Both the position numbers and the translations under genes were made by a program. The notes beneath the pieces are model-generated. The model had not been told where the DNA came from. It made no database searches and saw nothing but the letters and a program-made list of their open reading frames with translations. From Paraburkholderia aromaticivorans (GTDB lineage: Bacteria; Pseudomonadota; Gammaproteobacteria; Burkholderiales; Burkholderiaceae): DNA of 64,000 nucleotides. The DNA lies in contig NZ_CP051516.1 in the NCBI RefSeq assembly GCF_012689525.1, positions 310,001-374,000 of the forward strand, read 5' to 3'. This document shows, one piece after another, positions 44,188 to 54,339 of this stretch. The stretch's first letter is position 1. The number at the start of each line of letters is the position of its first letter.

Positions 44188-44850
44188 GTGTCGACGCAAT
44201 CTCCCCGTTCGCCGCAAGCCGGCAAACCCGCAGCGCCTAAAGTCATGCCCGGCCAACCCAACGGTAAGGGTTCGTGGGAGCGCGGCCGCTGGATTCTGCT
44301 GCTGCTGGCGATCATCTGCGCCGCGCCAATCGCCGTGTCGTATTTCACGTACTACGTGATCAAGCCGTCCGGCGGCAGCACGAGCTACGGCGCTCTGGTC
44401 GAGCCGCAACGCCCGATCCCCGACTCGCTCGTCGTCACGGGCGAGGATGGCAAGCCCGTCAAGCTCGCTACGCTGCGCGGCCGCTGGTTGCTGATTTCGG
44501 TCGACAACAGCGCGTGCGACAAAGCGTGCGTCACCAAGCTCTACTTCATGCGACAAATCCGCACAGCCCAAGGCCCGGAACGCGAGCGCGTCGTGGAAGT
44601 GTGGCTCCGCACCGATGCGGGCAACGTCGCCGACGTGATACAAAAGGCGTATCCCGACACCAACATGATGATCGTTGATCCCGCGCAGGTCTCGGCATGG
44701 CTGCCCGCGGATAATGGCACCCAGGTCACCGACCACATCTATATGGTCGATCCGAACGGCAATCTGATGATGCGTTTCCCGAAAGATCCGAACCCCAGCA
44801 AGATCAAGAGTGACGTGACCAAGCTGCTCAAATGGTCGAGCATCGGTTGA
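44188..44850 (+). CDS. membrane-anchored thioredoxin-like protein in the cox cluster
   Basis: A 220-residue protein with a Pro-rich N terminus, one membrane helix (RWILLLLAIICAAPIAVSYF) and a SCO/thioredoxin-like domain with a CxxxC pair (DNSACDKACVTKLYFM). The spacing matches the copper or redox site of SCO proteins, although the FxxC context differs. It lies between SURF1 and heme A synthase, where such a protein is regularly found, and may take part in CuA assembly. Confidence 0.75.
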   Translation: MSTQSPRSPQAGKPAAPKVMPGQPNGKGSWERGRWILLLLAIICAAPIAVSYFTYYVIKPSGGSTSYGALVEPQRPIPDSLVVTGEDGKPVKLATLRGRWLLISVDNSACDKACVTKLYFMRQIRTAQGPERERVVEVWLRTDAGNVADVIQKAYPDTNMMIVDPAQVSAWLPADNGTQVTDHIYMVDPNGNLMMRFPKDPNPSKIKSDVTKLLKWSSIG

Positions 44851-44872
44851 TGCCGCAACATAGGTAAGAGAG

Positions 44873-45982
44873 ATGTTCGTACTGCAACTGGCCCTGATCG
44901 GCTTGTGTATCGCCTTGTTGCCGCTGTCCTACGTATGGGTCAAGGCCGACGACAACAAATTCCGCAAGCTGGTCTGGCTCACCACCTTCCTCACGCTCGA
45001 TCTGGTGATGTTCGGCGGCTTCACGCGGCTCACCGATTCCGGGCTCGGCTGCCCGGACTGGCCGGGCTGTTACGGCACCTCGTCGCCGTTCATCGCGCAT
45101 GCGGCGATCACGGCTGCGCATCAGGCGATGCCCACCGGACCGGTCAGCATGACGAAGGCCTGGATCGAAATGATCCACCGTTACTTCGCGATGGCGATCG
45201 GCGTGCTGATCATCGCGCAGACCGTCATCGCGTGGACGGCGCGCATCAAGCGGCGTCCGCTGCGTGTGTCGCCGTGGTGGCCGACCTCGCTGTTGCTGCT
45301 GATTCTGGTGCAAGGCGCGTTCGGCGCCTGGACCGTGACGATGAAATTGCAACCGATCATCGTGACCACGCACTTGCTGCTGGGCCTCGCGCTGCTGGGC
45401 ACGCTCGGCTGGCTGGCCGCGCGGCAAACGCCGTTGCCGGCGTACGAGCCTGAAGCCGCGCGCTGGCGCGCGGCGGCAATCGCGGGTCTGCTGCTGCTGA
45501 TCGCGCAGATCGCCTTGGGCGGCTGGGTCAGCACGAACTACGCGGTGCTCGCGTGCACCGATTTCCCGACCTGCAACGGCCAATGGGTTCCGCCGATGGA
45601 CTTCGCGCACGGCTTCCACTTGTGGCGCGCGCTCGGCATGACGGGCGATGGCGACATGATCACGCAAGATGCGCTGGTGGCGATCCACTGGACACACCGC
45701 ACCTTCGCCCTCGTCGTGGTCGCCTATCTGGTTTGGTTCGCACTGAAATTGCGCCACTTCGAGTCATTGCGGCGACCGGCAAACGGCGTGCTGCTGGTGA
45801 TGCTGATCCAGTTCATCACCGGGCTGTCGAACATCGTTCTGCAATGGCCGTTGCCCATTGCGATCGCGCATAACGGTGGGGCCGCGATCCTGCTGCTTCT
45901 GCTCGTTATGTTAAACTTTCGGATCGCTTATAGCCGTCCCGGCCGCGCCGTGCTCTCTGCGCGCGATGCCGCGCCAGCGTGA
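44873..45982 (+). CDS. ctaA: heme A synthase
   Basis: A 369-residue COX15/CtaA protein with eight membrane segments. It has FGGFTRLTDSGLGCPDWPGCYG, IHRYFAMAIG and IHWTHRTFALVV with the heme-ligand histidines. It oxidises heme O to heme A. It is 6 bases upstream of ctaB, which makes its substrate. Confidence 0.95.
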   Translation: MFVLQLALIGLCIALLPLSYVWVKADDNKFRKLVWLTTFLTLDLVMFGGFTRLTDSGLGCPDWPGCYGTSSPFIAHAAITAAHQAMPTGPVSMTKAWIEMIHRYFAMAIGVLIIAQTVIAWTARIKRRPLRVSPWWPTSLLLLILVQGAFGAWTVTMKLQPIIVTTHLLLGLALLGTLGWLAARQTPLPAYEPEAARWRAAAIAGLLLLIAQIALGGWVSTNYAVLACTDFPTCNGQWVPPMDFAHGFHLWRALGMTGDGDMITQDALVAIHWTHRTFALVVVAYLVWFALKLRHFESLRRPANGVLLVMLIQFITGLSNIVLQWPLPIAIAHNGGAAILLLLLVMLNFRIAYSRPGRAVLSARDAAPA

Positions 45983-45988
45983 CTCCAC

Positions 45989-46894
45989 ATGGACAGCACA
46001 ACACTCTCCCAAACGCCCGGTAGCCGGGTCTCCCAGTACATCGCCCTGACGAAGCCGCGCGTCACGCAACTCGCCGTGTTCTGCGCCGTCATCGGCATGT
46101 TCCTGTCGACGCCCGGCATGGTGCAGTGGACTCCGCTGATCGGCGGCACCGTCGGCATCTGGTTGCTGGCCGGCGCGGCGTTCGCCATCAATTGCCTCGT
46201 CGAGCAGAAGATCGACGCCAAGATGCGCCGCACTTCGTGGCGGCCGTCCGCGCGGGGCGAAATCACCAGCGCGCAAATTCTGCTGTTTTCAGCTGTGCTC
46301 GGCGGCCTCGGCATGTGGACGCTCTACACGTTCGCCAATCCGCTCACCATGTGGCTCACGCTGGCCACGTTCGTCGGTTATGCCGTCATCTATACGCTGC
46401 TGCTCAAGCCTGCCACGCCGCAGAACATCGTGATCGGCGGCGCCTCGGGCGCCATGCCGCCGGCGCTCGGCTGGGCCGCGGTCACCGGCCACGTGCCGGG
46501 CGACGCCTGGATCCTGGTGCTGATCATCTTCGTATGGACGCCGCCGCATTTCTGGGCGCTCGCGCTGTATCGCCGCAAAGACTACGAAAACGCCGGCTTG
46601 CCGATGCTGCCGAACACGCACGGCGAGAAGTACACGCGCCTGCATATTCTGCTGTACACGGTGATCCTGTTCGCGGTCACCATGATGCCCTTCATCTCCG
46701 GCATGAGCGGCGTGGTGTATCTCGCGGCGGCCGTGCTGCTGGGTGCCGTGTTCCTTGCCTATGCGTGGAAGATCTATCGCGAGTACTCGGACGATCTGGC
46801 GCGCAAGACCTTCCGTTATTCGATCGTCTATCTCTCGCTGCTGTTCGCCGCGCTGCTGATCGACCACTATGCGCGCGTCCTGATCGGCGCGTAA
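45989..46894 (+). CDS. ctaB: protoheme IX farnesyltransferase (heme O synthase)
   Basis: A 301-residue UbiA-family prenyltransferase. The first metal-binding motif is [15 protein letters not shown] and a second acidic loop is [32 protein letters not shown] is typical of the heme enzymes. It adds farnesyl to heme B. Directly follows ctaA. Confidence 0.95.
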   Translation: MDSTTLSQTPGSRVSQYIALTKPRVTQLAVFCAVIGMFLSTPGMVQWTPLIGGTVGIWLLAGAAFAINCLVEQKIDAKMRRTSWRPSARGEITSAQILLFSAVLGGLGMWTLYTFANPLTMWLTLATFVGYAVIYTLLLKPATPQNIVIGGASGAMPPALGWAAVTGHVPGDAWILVLIIFVWTPPHFWALALYRRKDYENAGLPMLPNTHGEKYTRLHILLYTVILFAVTMMPFISGMSGVVYLAAAVLLGAVFLAYAWKIYREYSDDLARKTFRYSIVYLSLLFAALLIDHYARVLIGA

Positions 46895-46898
46895 TACC

Positions 46899-47516
46899 AT
46901 GCTCAATAACCGCTTCGCGCGCACGGCGCGTGCTGCTGTGATCGCTTGCGCGCTCGGTGGCGCCTTGCTGGTCGCAGGCTGCGGCAAGCAGCCGCCCGCG
47001 TTCCAGAATCTCGACATCACCGGCAATACCCAGTTCGGGAGCGACTTCTCGCTGCCGGACACGGCCGGCCATGTCCGCACCTTGGCGGACTACAAAGGCA
47101 AGGTGGTGGTGCTGTTCTTCGGCTACACACATTGCCCGGACGTTTGCCCGACCACGATGGCCGAGCTCTCGCAAGCGTTGCAGCAACTCGGCCCGGAAGA
47201 CGCGAAGCGTGTGCAGGTGCTGTTCGTCACCGTCGATCCCGAGCGCGATACGCCGGCCTTGCTCGCGCAATACGTGCCGGCGTTCAACCCGACGTTCGTC
47301 GGCTTGCGCCCGGCCGATCAGGCGCAACTCACCAAGATCACGAAGGACTTCCGCGTCTACTACGCGAAGGTGCCGGGCAAGACGCCTGACAGCTACACGA
47401 TGGATCACACGGCAGCGAGCTATGTGTTCGATACGGACGGCAAGCTGCGTCTGTTCGCGCGTGACGGCCAAGGCGCGACGCCGTGGGTGCACGACATCAA
47501 GCTGCTGCTCGACTGA
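46899..47516 (+). CDS. SCO family copper chaperone
   Basis: A 205-residue lipoprotein-like protein (signal with lipobox VAGC at about residue 27). The thioredoxin-like domain carries the copper ligands CPDVC in FFGYTHCPDVCPTTMAEL and His in YTMDHTAASYVFD. SCO proteins help load CuA of subunit II. Starts 4 bases after the ctaB stop. Confidence 0.92.
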   Translation: MLNNRFARTARAAVIACALGGALLVAGCGKQPPAFQNLDITGNTQFGSDFSLPDTAGHVRTLADYKGKVVVLFFGYTHCPDVCPTTMAELSQALQQLGPEDAKRVQVLFVTVDPERDTPALLAQYVPAFNPTFVGLRPADQAQLTKITKDFRVYYAKVPGKTPDSYTMDHTAASYVFDTDGKLRLFARDGQGATPWVHDIKLLLD

Positions 47517-47586
47517 CACGCGCAGCCGTAAGGGCGCGTGTCGTATCACGCGTCCGTTTTCAACCAACTTCCCCTTGCTCTGAAGC

Positions 47587-47877
47587 TCAAGCCAGAATCG
47601 GCAGATTCAACCCCGGCGCGAGCCGCGTCACCTTGAATTCCGTCACCTCGTAACGCGCGAGCTTCTGCTGCGCGAACGGGTCGCTGGCGAGAATCTCGTC
47701 CAGCTTATCGCGCTCGATGCGCGTCGCCAGAATGATGCCGCCGTCGCGCGGCACTTTCGGTCCGGCCGCGACGAACACGCCTGCTTCGAATTGTCGCGTC
47801 AGAAACGCGCGGTGCGCTTCCAGCGCGTCGTCAACGCGTTCCAGCGGTGCGGTGTAGATAAGGTCGATGACGTACAT
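47587..47877 (-). CDS. YciI family protein
   Basis: A 96-residue protein from ATG 47877 (MYVIDLIYTAPLERVDDALEAHRAFL). It has the family's HxxFL and GGIILA blocks and the DPFAQQKLARYEVTEF end. YciI-like proteins form small alpha/beta barrels; most have no known reaction. It is convergent with the SCO gene. Confidence 0.85.
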   Translation of the reverse strand: MYVIDLIYTAPLERVDDALEAHRAFLTRQFEAGVFVAAGPKVPRDGGIILATRIERDKLDEILASDPFAQQKLARYEVTEFKVTRLAPGLNLPILA

Positions 47878-48136
47878 GGGCGTTGTTCTCTCAAGCAAGG
47901 GAATGAGCCGCATCGAGCATGCGGCCGCAGTCTCGAATTATCGTGCAGAGACCGATTCGATGCGCGCATTCAATCCGCATGCATGCCACGCGGTGCGTCC
48001 GCTGGCTTCCTCGCTGCGTCTCTCAAGTTGGCCGTTTGTCATGCCGTTATATCGATAGCAATCGTTTGCGCGCGATACGCAATCGCGTTCTTGCGACTGC
48101 GAACGGAACACGAATCACACGAGAGAGACCACAACA

Positions 48137-50023
48137 ATGAGCAGGATGAGTTTGAATCGCAAACTATGGCTGTCGCTCGCGCTCGTCTGGCTGGGGCTGC
48201 TGGGCGTCGGGCTGTGGAGTGCGGTCGAAACGCGCAGCACGATGCTGGCCGAGCGCAAGGCGGGCATGGTGAATCTGGTCGATGCCGCGCAAGGTATCGT
48301 GAACGGTTATTACGCGCTCTCGCAGAGCGGCAAGCTGAGCGAGGCCGACGCGCAGCGCGAAGCGCTCGCCCGTCTCGCGACCATGCGCTATGGCGAATCC
48401 GGCTACCTGTTCGTGATGGATTCGAAGCCCGTCGTGCTGATGCATCCCACGCTGCCGCAAATGACCGGCAAGCCGGTCGGCGACTTCAAGGACCCGGACG
48501 GCAAGCTTCTGTACGTGGCAATCGTCGACGCGGCCAAGGCAAGCGGCCGCGGCTTCGCGGAGTATCGCGGACGCCTGCCGCACAGCGAAACGGCCGTGCC
48601 GAAAATCAGCTACGTGGTGCGTTTTGCGCCATGGGACTGGAACATCACGAGCGGCGTGTTCATCAAGGACATCGATACGGTCTACTACGAGACGCTGCTC
48701 GGCCACCTGGCCGTGGTGCTGGTCATCGGCGCGATCATCTCGCTGGCGATGCTGCTGATCATCCGCAACGTGCGCGCGAGCCTTGGTGGCGAGCCTGATC
48801 AGGCGGCGCGGCTCGCGGCGAGTATCGCGCAGGGCGATCTGACACAAGTGGTCGACGTTCGTCCGCAGGACAAGACCAGCATGATGGCGGCCATGCATGA
48901 CATGCAGAACCGCTTGCAGCGGACCATCGGCGAGATTCGTCGCTCGGCGGAATCCATTGCGTCGGCGACGCAGCAGATCGCGGCCGGCAACGGCGATCTG
49001 TCGCAGCGCACCGAGCAGCAGGCGGCTTCGCTGCAGGAGACCGCCGCGAGCATGGAAGAGCTCACCGCAACGGTCAAGCAGAACGCCGACAACGCGCGGC
49101 AAGCGAGCGGACTCGCGCATAACGCGTCCGAAATCGCGACGCGCGGCAACGACGTGGTGAGCCGCGTGATCGGCACGATGGGCGAGATCAACGACAGCTC
49201 GCGGCAGATCGCGGACATCATCGGCGTGATCGAAGGTATCGCGTTTCAGACCAACATTCTTGCGTTGAACGCCGCTGTGGAAGCCGCGCGCGCCGGTGAG
49301 CAGGGCCGCGGTTTCGCGGTCGTCGCGGGCGAGGTGCGCAGCCTCGCGCAGCGCTCGGGAACGGCGGCCAAGGAGATCAAGCAGTTGATCAGCGCGTCGG
49401 TCGAACGCGTGCACAACGGTTCGACACTGGTCCAGCAGGCCGGCACGACGATGGGCGAGATTCTCCAGGCCGTACAGCGCGTGACCGACATCATGGGCGA
49501 GATCGCGGCGGCATCCGAAGAGCAGAGCAGCGGCATTGCCCAGGTCGGCCGTGCCGTCACGCATATGGACGAAGTGACGCAGCAGAACGCGGCGCTGGTC
49601 GAGCAGGCTGCGGCCGCGGCGGCTTCGTTGCAGAATCAGGCGGGGCGTTTGCGCGAGACGGTGAGTGCGTTTCGCGTGAACGGTGCCGAAGGTGGCGCGC
49701 CTGGTTCGGCGGTGGTCGCGGCGCGGAGAGTGACGGCGACGGTGGCGACGGCTGCGGCGCCGCAAGCAGCCGCAACGGCGGCAGCAACGACAGCAGCGCG
49801 CGAAATCGGCGCGGCGTCGCACTCTGCGTCGGCATCGCCGCGCGCGGAGACGAAGCTGTCGGCGCCCGCCAGGACGTCCGCCGCGTCGGCCTCGACATCG
49901 ACACGAGTTTCGGCATCGTCCGCGCATGTCGCGAGCGCCAAGCCTGCCGCCACGAACGCGCCGCGCGCATCAGCCGAGGCAGTAAGAGCCACCCCGCCAG
50001 ACGACGATTGGACCACCTTCTGA
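48137..50023 (+). CDS. methyl-accepting chemotaxis protein
   Basis: A 628-residue chemoreceptor. Membrane segment 1 is at about residues 10-27, a periplasmic Cache-type sensor at 35-190 ([38 protein letters not shown]), segment 2 at about 193-215, then HAMP and the signalling domain with the hairpin tip [45 protein letters not shown] (given here as a landmark region, residues 370-414). A 90-residue Ala-rich linker leads to the C-terminal DDDWTTF, which resembles the NWETF-type tether for CheR/CheB. Ligand unknown; this sensor type often binds small organic acids. Confidence 0.9.
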   Translation: MSRMSLNRKLWLSLALVWLGLLGVGLWSAVETRSTMLAERKAGMVNLVDAAQGIVNGYYALSQSGKLSEADAQREALARLATMRYGESGYLFVMDSKPVVLMHPTLPQMTGKPVGDFKDPDGKLLYVAIVDAAKASGRGFAEYRGRLPHSETAVPKISYVVRFAPWDWNITSGVFIKDIDTVYYETLLGHLAVVLVIGAIISLAMLLIIRNVRASLGGEPDQAARLAASIAQGDLTQVVDVRPQDKTSMMAAMHDMQNRLQRTIGEIRRSAESIASATQQIAAGNGDLSQRTEQQAASLQETAASMEELTATVKQNADNARQASGLAHNASEIATRGNDVVSRVIGTMGEINDSSRQIADIIGVIEGIAFQTNILALNAAVEAARAGEQGRGFAVVAGEVRSLAQRSGTAAKEIKQLISASVERVHNGSTLVQQAGTTMGEILQAVQRVTDIMGEIAAASEEQSSGIAQVGRAVTHMDEVTQQNAALVEQAAAAAASLQNQAGRLRETVSAFRVNGAEGGAPGSAVVAARRVTATVATAAAPQAAATAAATTAAREIGAASHSASASPRAETKLSAPARTSAASASTSTRVSASSAHVASAKPAATNAPRASAEAVRATPPDDDWTTF

Positions 50024-50227
50024 TTCTCCGCTGCACCGACCGCGTGCCTCTCACGCGCACGCGGTCCCGCGCCGTTCAAGGCGCATAACCATATGCGATC
50101 GTGATATTTCCCATCTCGCCGGGACTATGAGACCATTTCAGGTCCAGTTGACGGCGCATGGCCACAAGCCATGTTGCCGCCGGCTTCCACCCGAATCTGA
50201 CACCGATCAGAAATCGATGAGCCATCA

Positions 50228-50251
50228 ATCAAGTCATCGATCAAGTCGTCG
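50228..50251 (+). repeat. 12-bp tandem repeat in the metQ leader
   Basis: ATCAAGTCATCG followed directly by ATCAAGTCGTCG, with partial ATCAATCA and ATCGATGA copies before it, 22 bases upstream of the metQ start. Purpose unknown; it could be a regulator site or slippage product. Confidence 0.4.
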
Positions 50252-50273
50252 ATTAGAAACAAGCGAGAATCAC

Positions 50274-51086
50274 ATGCAGCGCAGAAACGTCCTTAAAGTC
50301 CTCTCGGCAGTCGTCGCCACCACGGCGATTTTCACCAGCTTCGGCGCGCACGCCGACGACAAAGTCATCAAGGTCGGCACGATCGGCGGCCCGGACGCGC
50401 AGATCTGGGAAGTCGTCACCAAAGTAGCGAAGCGCGAAGGCCTGAACGTAAAGGTCGTCGAATTCAACGACTACGTGCAGCCGAACGCCGCGCTCGACGC
50501 CGGCGATCTCGACGCCAACAGCTTCCAGCACCAGCCGTACCTCGATAGCCAGATCAAGCAGCGCGGCTACAAGATCGTCAACGCCGGCCTCACGTACATC
50601 TCGCCGCTCGGCATCTATTCGAAGAAGCTGAAGTCGCTGAAGGATCTGCCGCAAGGCGCGAAGATCGCGGTGCCGAACGATCCGTCGAACGAAAACCGCG
50701 CGCTGCTGTTGCTGCAAACGCAAGGCGTGATCAAGCTGAAGGCCGGCGCGGGCACGAACGGCAATAACGCGACGCCGCTCGACGTCGCCGACAATCCGAA
50801 GAAGATCAAGCTGGTCGAACTCGACGCCGCGCAACTGCCGCGCTCGCTGTCGGACGTCGACGCTGCCGCCATCAACACGAACTTCGCGTTGGCCGCCGGA
50901 CTGCAGCCGACCAAAGATTCGATCGCGCTCGAAGACGTGCATAGCCCGTACGCGAACCTGATCGCCGTGCGCACCCAGGACAAGGACAAGCCGTGGGTCA
51001 AGAAGCTGGTTGCCGCTTACCAGTCGGAAGACGTGCGCCAGTTCATCAAGACGCAGTTCAAGGGCTCGGTGGTGCCGTCGTTCTAA
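50274..51086 (+). CDS. MetQ/NlpA-family substrate-binding protein
   Basis: A 270-residue periplasmic protein from ATG 50274. Signal peptide of about 27 residues ending AHA; no lipobox Cys, so it is soluble. Family blocks: IKVGTIGGPDAQIWEVV, DYVQPNAALDAGDLDANSFQHQPYL and the AAINTNFALAAGL region. It should bind D- or L-methionine or a related compound for an ABC importer, but no permease or ATPase gene is next to it. Confidence 0.9.
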   Translation: MQRRNVLKVLSAVVATTAIFTSFGAHADDKVIKVGTIGGPDAQIWEVVTKVAKREGLNVKVVEFNDYVQPNAALDAGDLDANSFQHQPYLDSQIKQRGYKIVNAGLTYISPLGIYSKKLKSLKDLPQGAKIAVPNDPSNENRALLLLQTQGVIKLKAGAGTNGNNATPLDVADNPKKIKLVELDAAQLPRSLSDVDAAAINTNFALAAGLQPTKDSIALEDVHSPYANLIAVRTQDKDKPWVKKLVAAYQSEDVRQFIKTQFKGSVVPSF

Positions 51087-51099
51087 GCAGCGACGCTTG

Positions 51100-52026
51100 C
51101 TACAAGCCTAATTCCCATCGCTCGACTGTCAGGTCCTTGCCGAAACGGCGCTCAGCCGCCGTGCCGGCAAGCCTGAACCCGGCGCGCTCGCACAGGCGCC
51201 GCGGTTGTTCGAGCGACGCGGCCGTCGTCAGCGTGAGCTTCGTATAGCCCGCGCGCCTCGCGAAGCGCACGCATTCGCTCAGCAACTGCGTGCCGATGCC
51301 CAACCGCTGCACGTCCGGCTCGACCCACAGGAGCCGCACGCCCGCCACCGTTGTCGACACGCCGACGATGCAGACCGAGCCGACCACCATCCCTTCCTGA
51401 TCGGCGACCCAGCACATCTCCCGCACCGGATCATTGCGTTGCGTGTAATCGGCGACGACCCGCGCGAGCAAGCCCTCGAACGACGGATCCCAGTCGTATT
51501 GCGCGGCGAACCATTGCGCCTGGCGATGCACGAGCCAGCCGCATTCACCTGGGCGCGGCTGGCGGAGCACCACGAGTTCGTGTTTCGGTTTGTCGCCGAG
51601 CAGCCGCTCGATGAGCTTCATCGCGGCGATCAACTGATCCTGGGAGAGGGCCGGGAGGCCGGAAAGCAAGATCGACACTTCTTCGATCGCCGCGCTATCG
51701 AGCGGGGCGTACGCGGCGTGGCCGCTGTCCGTGAGCGCGATCAGCGACTGGCGCGCGTCCGTCTCGGACGGGCGGCGCGTGATCAGGACGCGTCGTTCAA
51801 AGCTCGTCAGCAGACGGCTGAGATAACCGCTGTCGAGACCGAGGGAACGCCCGAGCACCGAGGCCGTTTGCGCACGTTCGCGAGAGAGCTCGTGCAGTAC
51901 GCGTACCTCTGTCAGTGAGAACGCGCTCTTTGCCAGATGCTCATGCAGTGCGCCAATGTGTCGGGTATAGAAGCGGTTGAAATGGCGGACGGCCTGAGCA
52001 CGCCGCAGCGCCTCGGAATCTGTCAA
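51100..52026 (-). CDS. MarR-GNAT fusion protein
   Basis: A 308-residue protein: a MarR-type winged helix at residues 10-145 (LTEVRVLHELSRE, LGLDSGYLSRLLTSFE, DARQSLIALT) and a GNAT acetyltransferase at about 155-300 (VCIVGVSTTVAGVRLLWVEPDVQRLGIGTQLL is its acetyl-CoA region, seen in part). It may be a regulator whose DNA binding responds to acetyl-CoA or substrate. It is convergent with the metQ-like gene. Confidence 0.85.
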   Translation of the reverse strand: MTDSEALRRAQAVRHFNRFYTRHIGALHEHLAKSAFSLTEVRVLHELSRERAQTASVLGRSLGLDSGYLSRLLTSFERRVLITRRPSETDARQSLIALTDSGHAAYAPLDSAAIEEVSILLSGLPALSQDQLIAAMKLIERLLGDKPKHELVVLRQPRPGECGWLVHRQAQWFAAQYDWDPSFEGLLARVVADYTQRNDPVREMCWVADQEGMVVGSVCIVGVSTTVAGVRLLWVEPDVQRLGIGTQLLSECVRFARRAGYTKLTLTTAASLEQPRRLCERAGFRLAGTAAERRFGKDLTVERWELGL

Positions 52027-52298
52027 ATGCTGCTCCCAGGGGATTTTTTATAGCTTGCTACTCAGCACTATATTGGAACGCACCCCTTTACAAAAGCCAC
52101 GCCGGCAAAGGCCTGATCGGCACTGGTATTAAAAAGGTATCGATCACGGCCGGGTTGTCAGCGTGTTGAAACCTGTTTGAACCCGCTGGAAGGCTTCCTG
52201 AAGCCCAATACGGGTAAATCCTGGGCTCCAAAAAACCCTCTCCAGCGCCTCTGAGTGCCCCTCTAAGCCTTATGCAGCAAGGCTTTGCGCCGCATCAT

Positions 52299-52338
52299 AC
52301 CAACATGGAACCAGTTGGTTGACTGGTATTATGTTGGT
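52299..52338. promoter_or_regulatory. nested 40-bp dyad, likely NagR operator
   Basis: Outer arms ACCAACAT (52299-52306) and ATGTTGGT (52331-52338) and inner arms ACCAGT (52310-52315) and ACTGGT (52322-52327) share one centre. It covers the -35 box TTGACT (52319-52324) of a promoter with perfect -10 TATAAT (52341-52346). A half-site ACTGGTATTA also occurs at 52122-52131. This is the expected place for autoregulation by the GntR-type regulator that follows. Confidence 0.65.
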
Positions 52339-52346
52339 TATATAAT
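52319..52346 (+). promoter_or_regulatory. promoter of the nag operon
   Basis: TTGACT, 16-base spacer, TATAAT, about 50 bases upstream of the nagR start. The operator dyad overlaps the -35 box, so repressor binding would block RNA polymerase. Confidence 0.7.
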
Positions 52347-52397
52347 GGGCTCTCATTTTTCGTAGACCTACCTTTTCGCGAAGGTCGCCGGAGCCCC

Positions 52398-53132
52398 ATG
52401 GAAACTCGCTGGTCCGCACTGATGCCTGACGCCCGCAACGTCACGCCGCTCTATTTGCAGCTCGCGCGCAATCTTGCGACAGCGATCCACTGCGGCGTGT
52501 GGTCGGCGGGTGAGGCGCTGCCCTCGGAGCGCACGCTCTCGGACGCGATCGGCGTGTCGCGCATCACGGCGCGCAAGGCGATCGAGTTGCTGGTCGAGCA
52601 AGGCCTGATCCGGCGCGCTCGCGGCGCGGGCAGCTTCATCACGCCGCGCGTCGAAGACCCGCTGTCGCGGCTCACCGGCTTCACGAAGAAGATGCAGCAG
52701 CGCGGTTTCCGGCCGGATTCGGTGTGGCTCGAGCGCGATATCCGCGCCGCCAACCATGACGAACTGGTGCACCTCGGGCTGTCGCCCGGCGCGGCGGTGA
52801 CGAGTCTGCGGCGCCTGCGGCGCGCGGACGGCATCGTCATGGCGGTCGAGCATTCGGCGCTGCCGGCGGCGATCGTGCCCGACCCGCACGCCGTCGGTGA
52901 TTCGCTTTACAGCTATCTCGAACAACGCGGCGCCGCCGTCGTGCGCGCCTTGCAGCACTTCCGCGCGGTCAACGCTTCGAGCGAGATCGCTTCGTTGATG
53001 GACATCGAACCGCGCTCGGCGCTGCTGGTCATTACCCGTATTGGCTATAGCGCCGATCAGCGCGCAATCGAGTTGACCGACACCTATTGCCGCGACGATT
53101 ACTACGACTTTGTCGCTGAATTGCGCACCTGA
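52398..53132 (+). CDS. nagR: GntR/HutC-family regulator of N-acetylglucosamine use
   Basis: A 244-residue regulator: winged helix at 10-75 (TPLYLQLARNLATAIHCGVW, LPSERTLSDAIGVSRITARKAIELL) and a UTRA ligand domain to the end (RLTGFTKKMQQRGFRPDS). NagR/DasR-type proteins repress nag genes and release DNA on binding GlcNAc-6-P or GlcN-6-P. It is first in a run with nagA, a sugar-phosphate SIS protein and two PTS genes, which supports the name. Confidence 0.88.
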   Translation: METRWSALMPDARNVTPLYLQLARNLATAIHCGVWSAGEALPSERTLSDAIGVSRITARKAIELLVEQGLIRRARGAGSFITPRVEDPLSRLTGFTKKMQQRGFRPDSVWLERDIRAANHDELVHLGLSPGAAVTSLRRLRRADGIVMAVEHSALPAAIVPDPHAVGDSLYSYLEQRGAAVVRALQHFRAVNASSEIASLMDIEPRSALLVITRIGYSADQRAIELTDTYCRDDYYDFVAELRT

Positions 53133-53235
53133 TCTGCTCGATTGAGCGGCGCGCGAAGCCCGCAAAGTTCAGGTGCGGCGCAGCCGCCAGGCGCCATTCA
53201 GTCACGCCCCGTATTACGCCTCACCAGAGAGACTC

Positions 53236-54339
53236 ATGCTGACCGGAAACATACTCACCACCGATGGGTGGATTCACGGCACGCTCGAATACGAAAACGG
53301 CCGCATCACGGCGCTCACCGGCGAACGCGTCGATCCGTCGACCAACGACGCGCCGTATATCCTGCCTGGCTTTATCGATCTGCACGTGCATGGCGGCGGC
53401 GGCTCCGACGTGATGGAAGGCGGCAACGCGATCGAAACCATCACGCGCACGCATGCGCGTTACGGCACGACCAGTCTGCTCGCCACCACCATGACCGCGC
53501 CGCGCGACGAGCTGATGGCCGTCGTCGCGGAGCTGGGCAACAACGCGCGAATTCGCACGCCCGGCGGCGCGCGCGTGCTCGGCGTGCATTTGGAAGGGCC
53601 GTACATCAACCCCGGCAAGCTCGGCGCGCAGCCTGACGCGGCGGTCTCGGCGGTCATGGACGAAGTGCTGAAGTATCTGTCCATCGCGCCGATTCGCGTG
53701 GTCACGCTGGCGCCGGAAATTGCCGGCCATATGGAGATCATCTCCGAGATGGCGGCGCGTGGCGTGCGCGTGCAACTGGGCCATTCGCTCGGCACCTACG
53801 ACGACGCCGTCGCCGCGCTCAAGCATGGCGCGTGCGGCTTCACGCATCTGTTCAACGCCATGTCGCCGCTGCACCATCGAAACCCTGGCCTCGTCGGCGC
53901 GGCGCTCGCGCACGCCGAGTTCGCCGAAATCATTCCCGATCTGCTGCACGTCCATCCGGGGGCGATCCGCGCTGCGTTGCGCGCGATTCCGCGTCTCTAT
54001 GTGGTCACGGACAGCACCTCGGCCACCGGCATGCCCGACGGTGAATACCGCCTTGGCAGCCAGCATGTGACGAAGTGCCTCGGCGGCGTGCGTCTCGCCG
54101 ACGGCACGCTCGCCGGCAGCACCCTGACAATGGATCAGGCGCTGCGCAATCTTGTGTCGATCGGCTTGCCGATCGCCGATGTATCGAACCGTTTGTCGCG
54201 CTACGCCGCCGACTACCTGGGCATTGAAGACCGCGGCCGCATCGCGCGCGGTGCATGGGCCGATGTGGTCGTGTTCGATCGTGAACTGGCGTTGACCGCG
54301 ACTTACGTCGAAGGAGAAGCACTTGTCGAATATGCTTAA
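53236..54339 (+). CDS. nagA: N-acetylglucosamine-6-phosphate deacetylase
   Basis: A 367-residue amidohydrolase from ATG 53236. Metal and active-site blocks: LPGFIDLHVHGGGG, GVHLEGPYINP, LGHS and HLFNAMSPLHHR, and the catalytic Asp in VVTDSTSATGMPDG. It turns GlcNAc-6-P into GlcN-6-P and acetate. The next gene starts 16 bases before its end. Confidence 0.95.
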   Translation: MLTGNILTTDGWIHGTLEYENGRITALTGERVDPSTNDAPYILPGFIDLHVHGGGGSDVMEGGNAIETITRTHARYGTTSLLATTMTAPRDELMAVVAELGNNARIRTPGGARVLGVHLEGPYINPGKLGAQPDAAVSAVMDEVLKYLSIAPIRVVTLAPEIAGHMEIISEMAARGVRVQLGHSLGTYDDAVAALKHGACGFTHLFNAMSPLHHRNPGLVGAALAHAEFAEIIPDLLHVHPGAIRAALRAIPRLYVVTDSTSATGMPDGEYRLGSQHVTKCLGGVRLADGTLAGSTLTMDQALRNLVSIGLPIADVSNRLSRYAADYLGIEDRGRIARGAWADVVVFDRELALTATYVEGEALVEYA

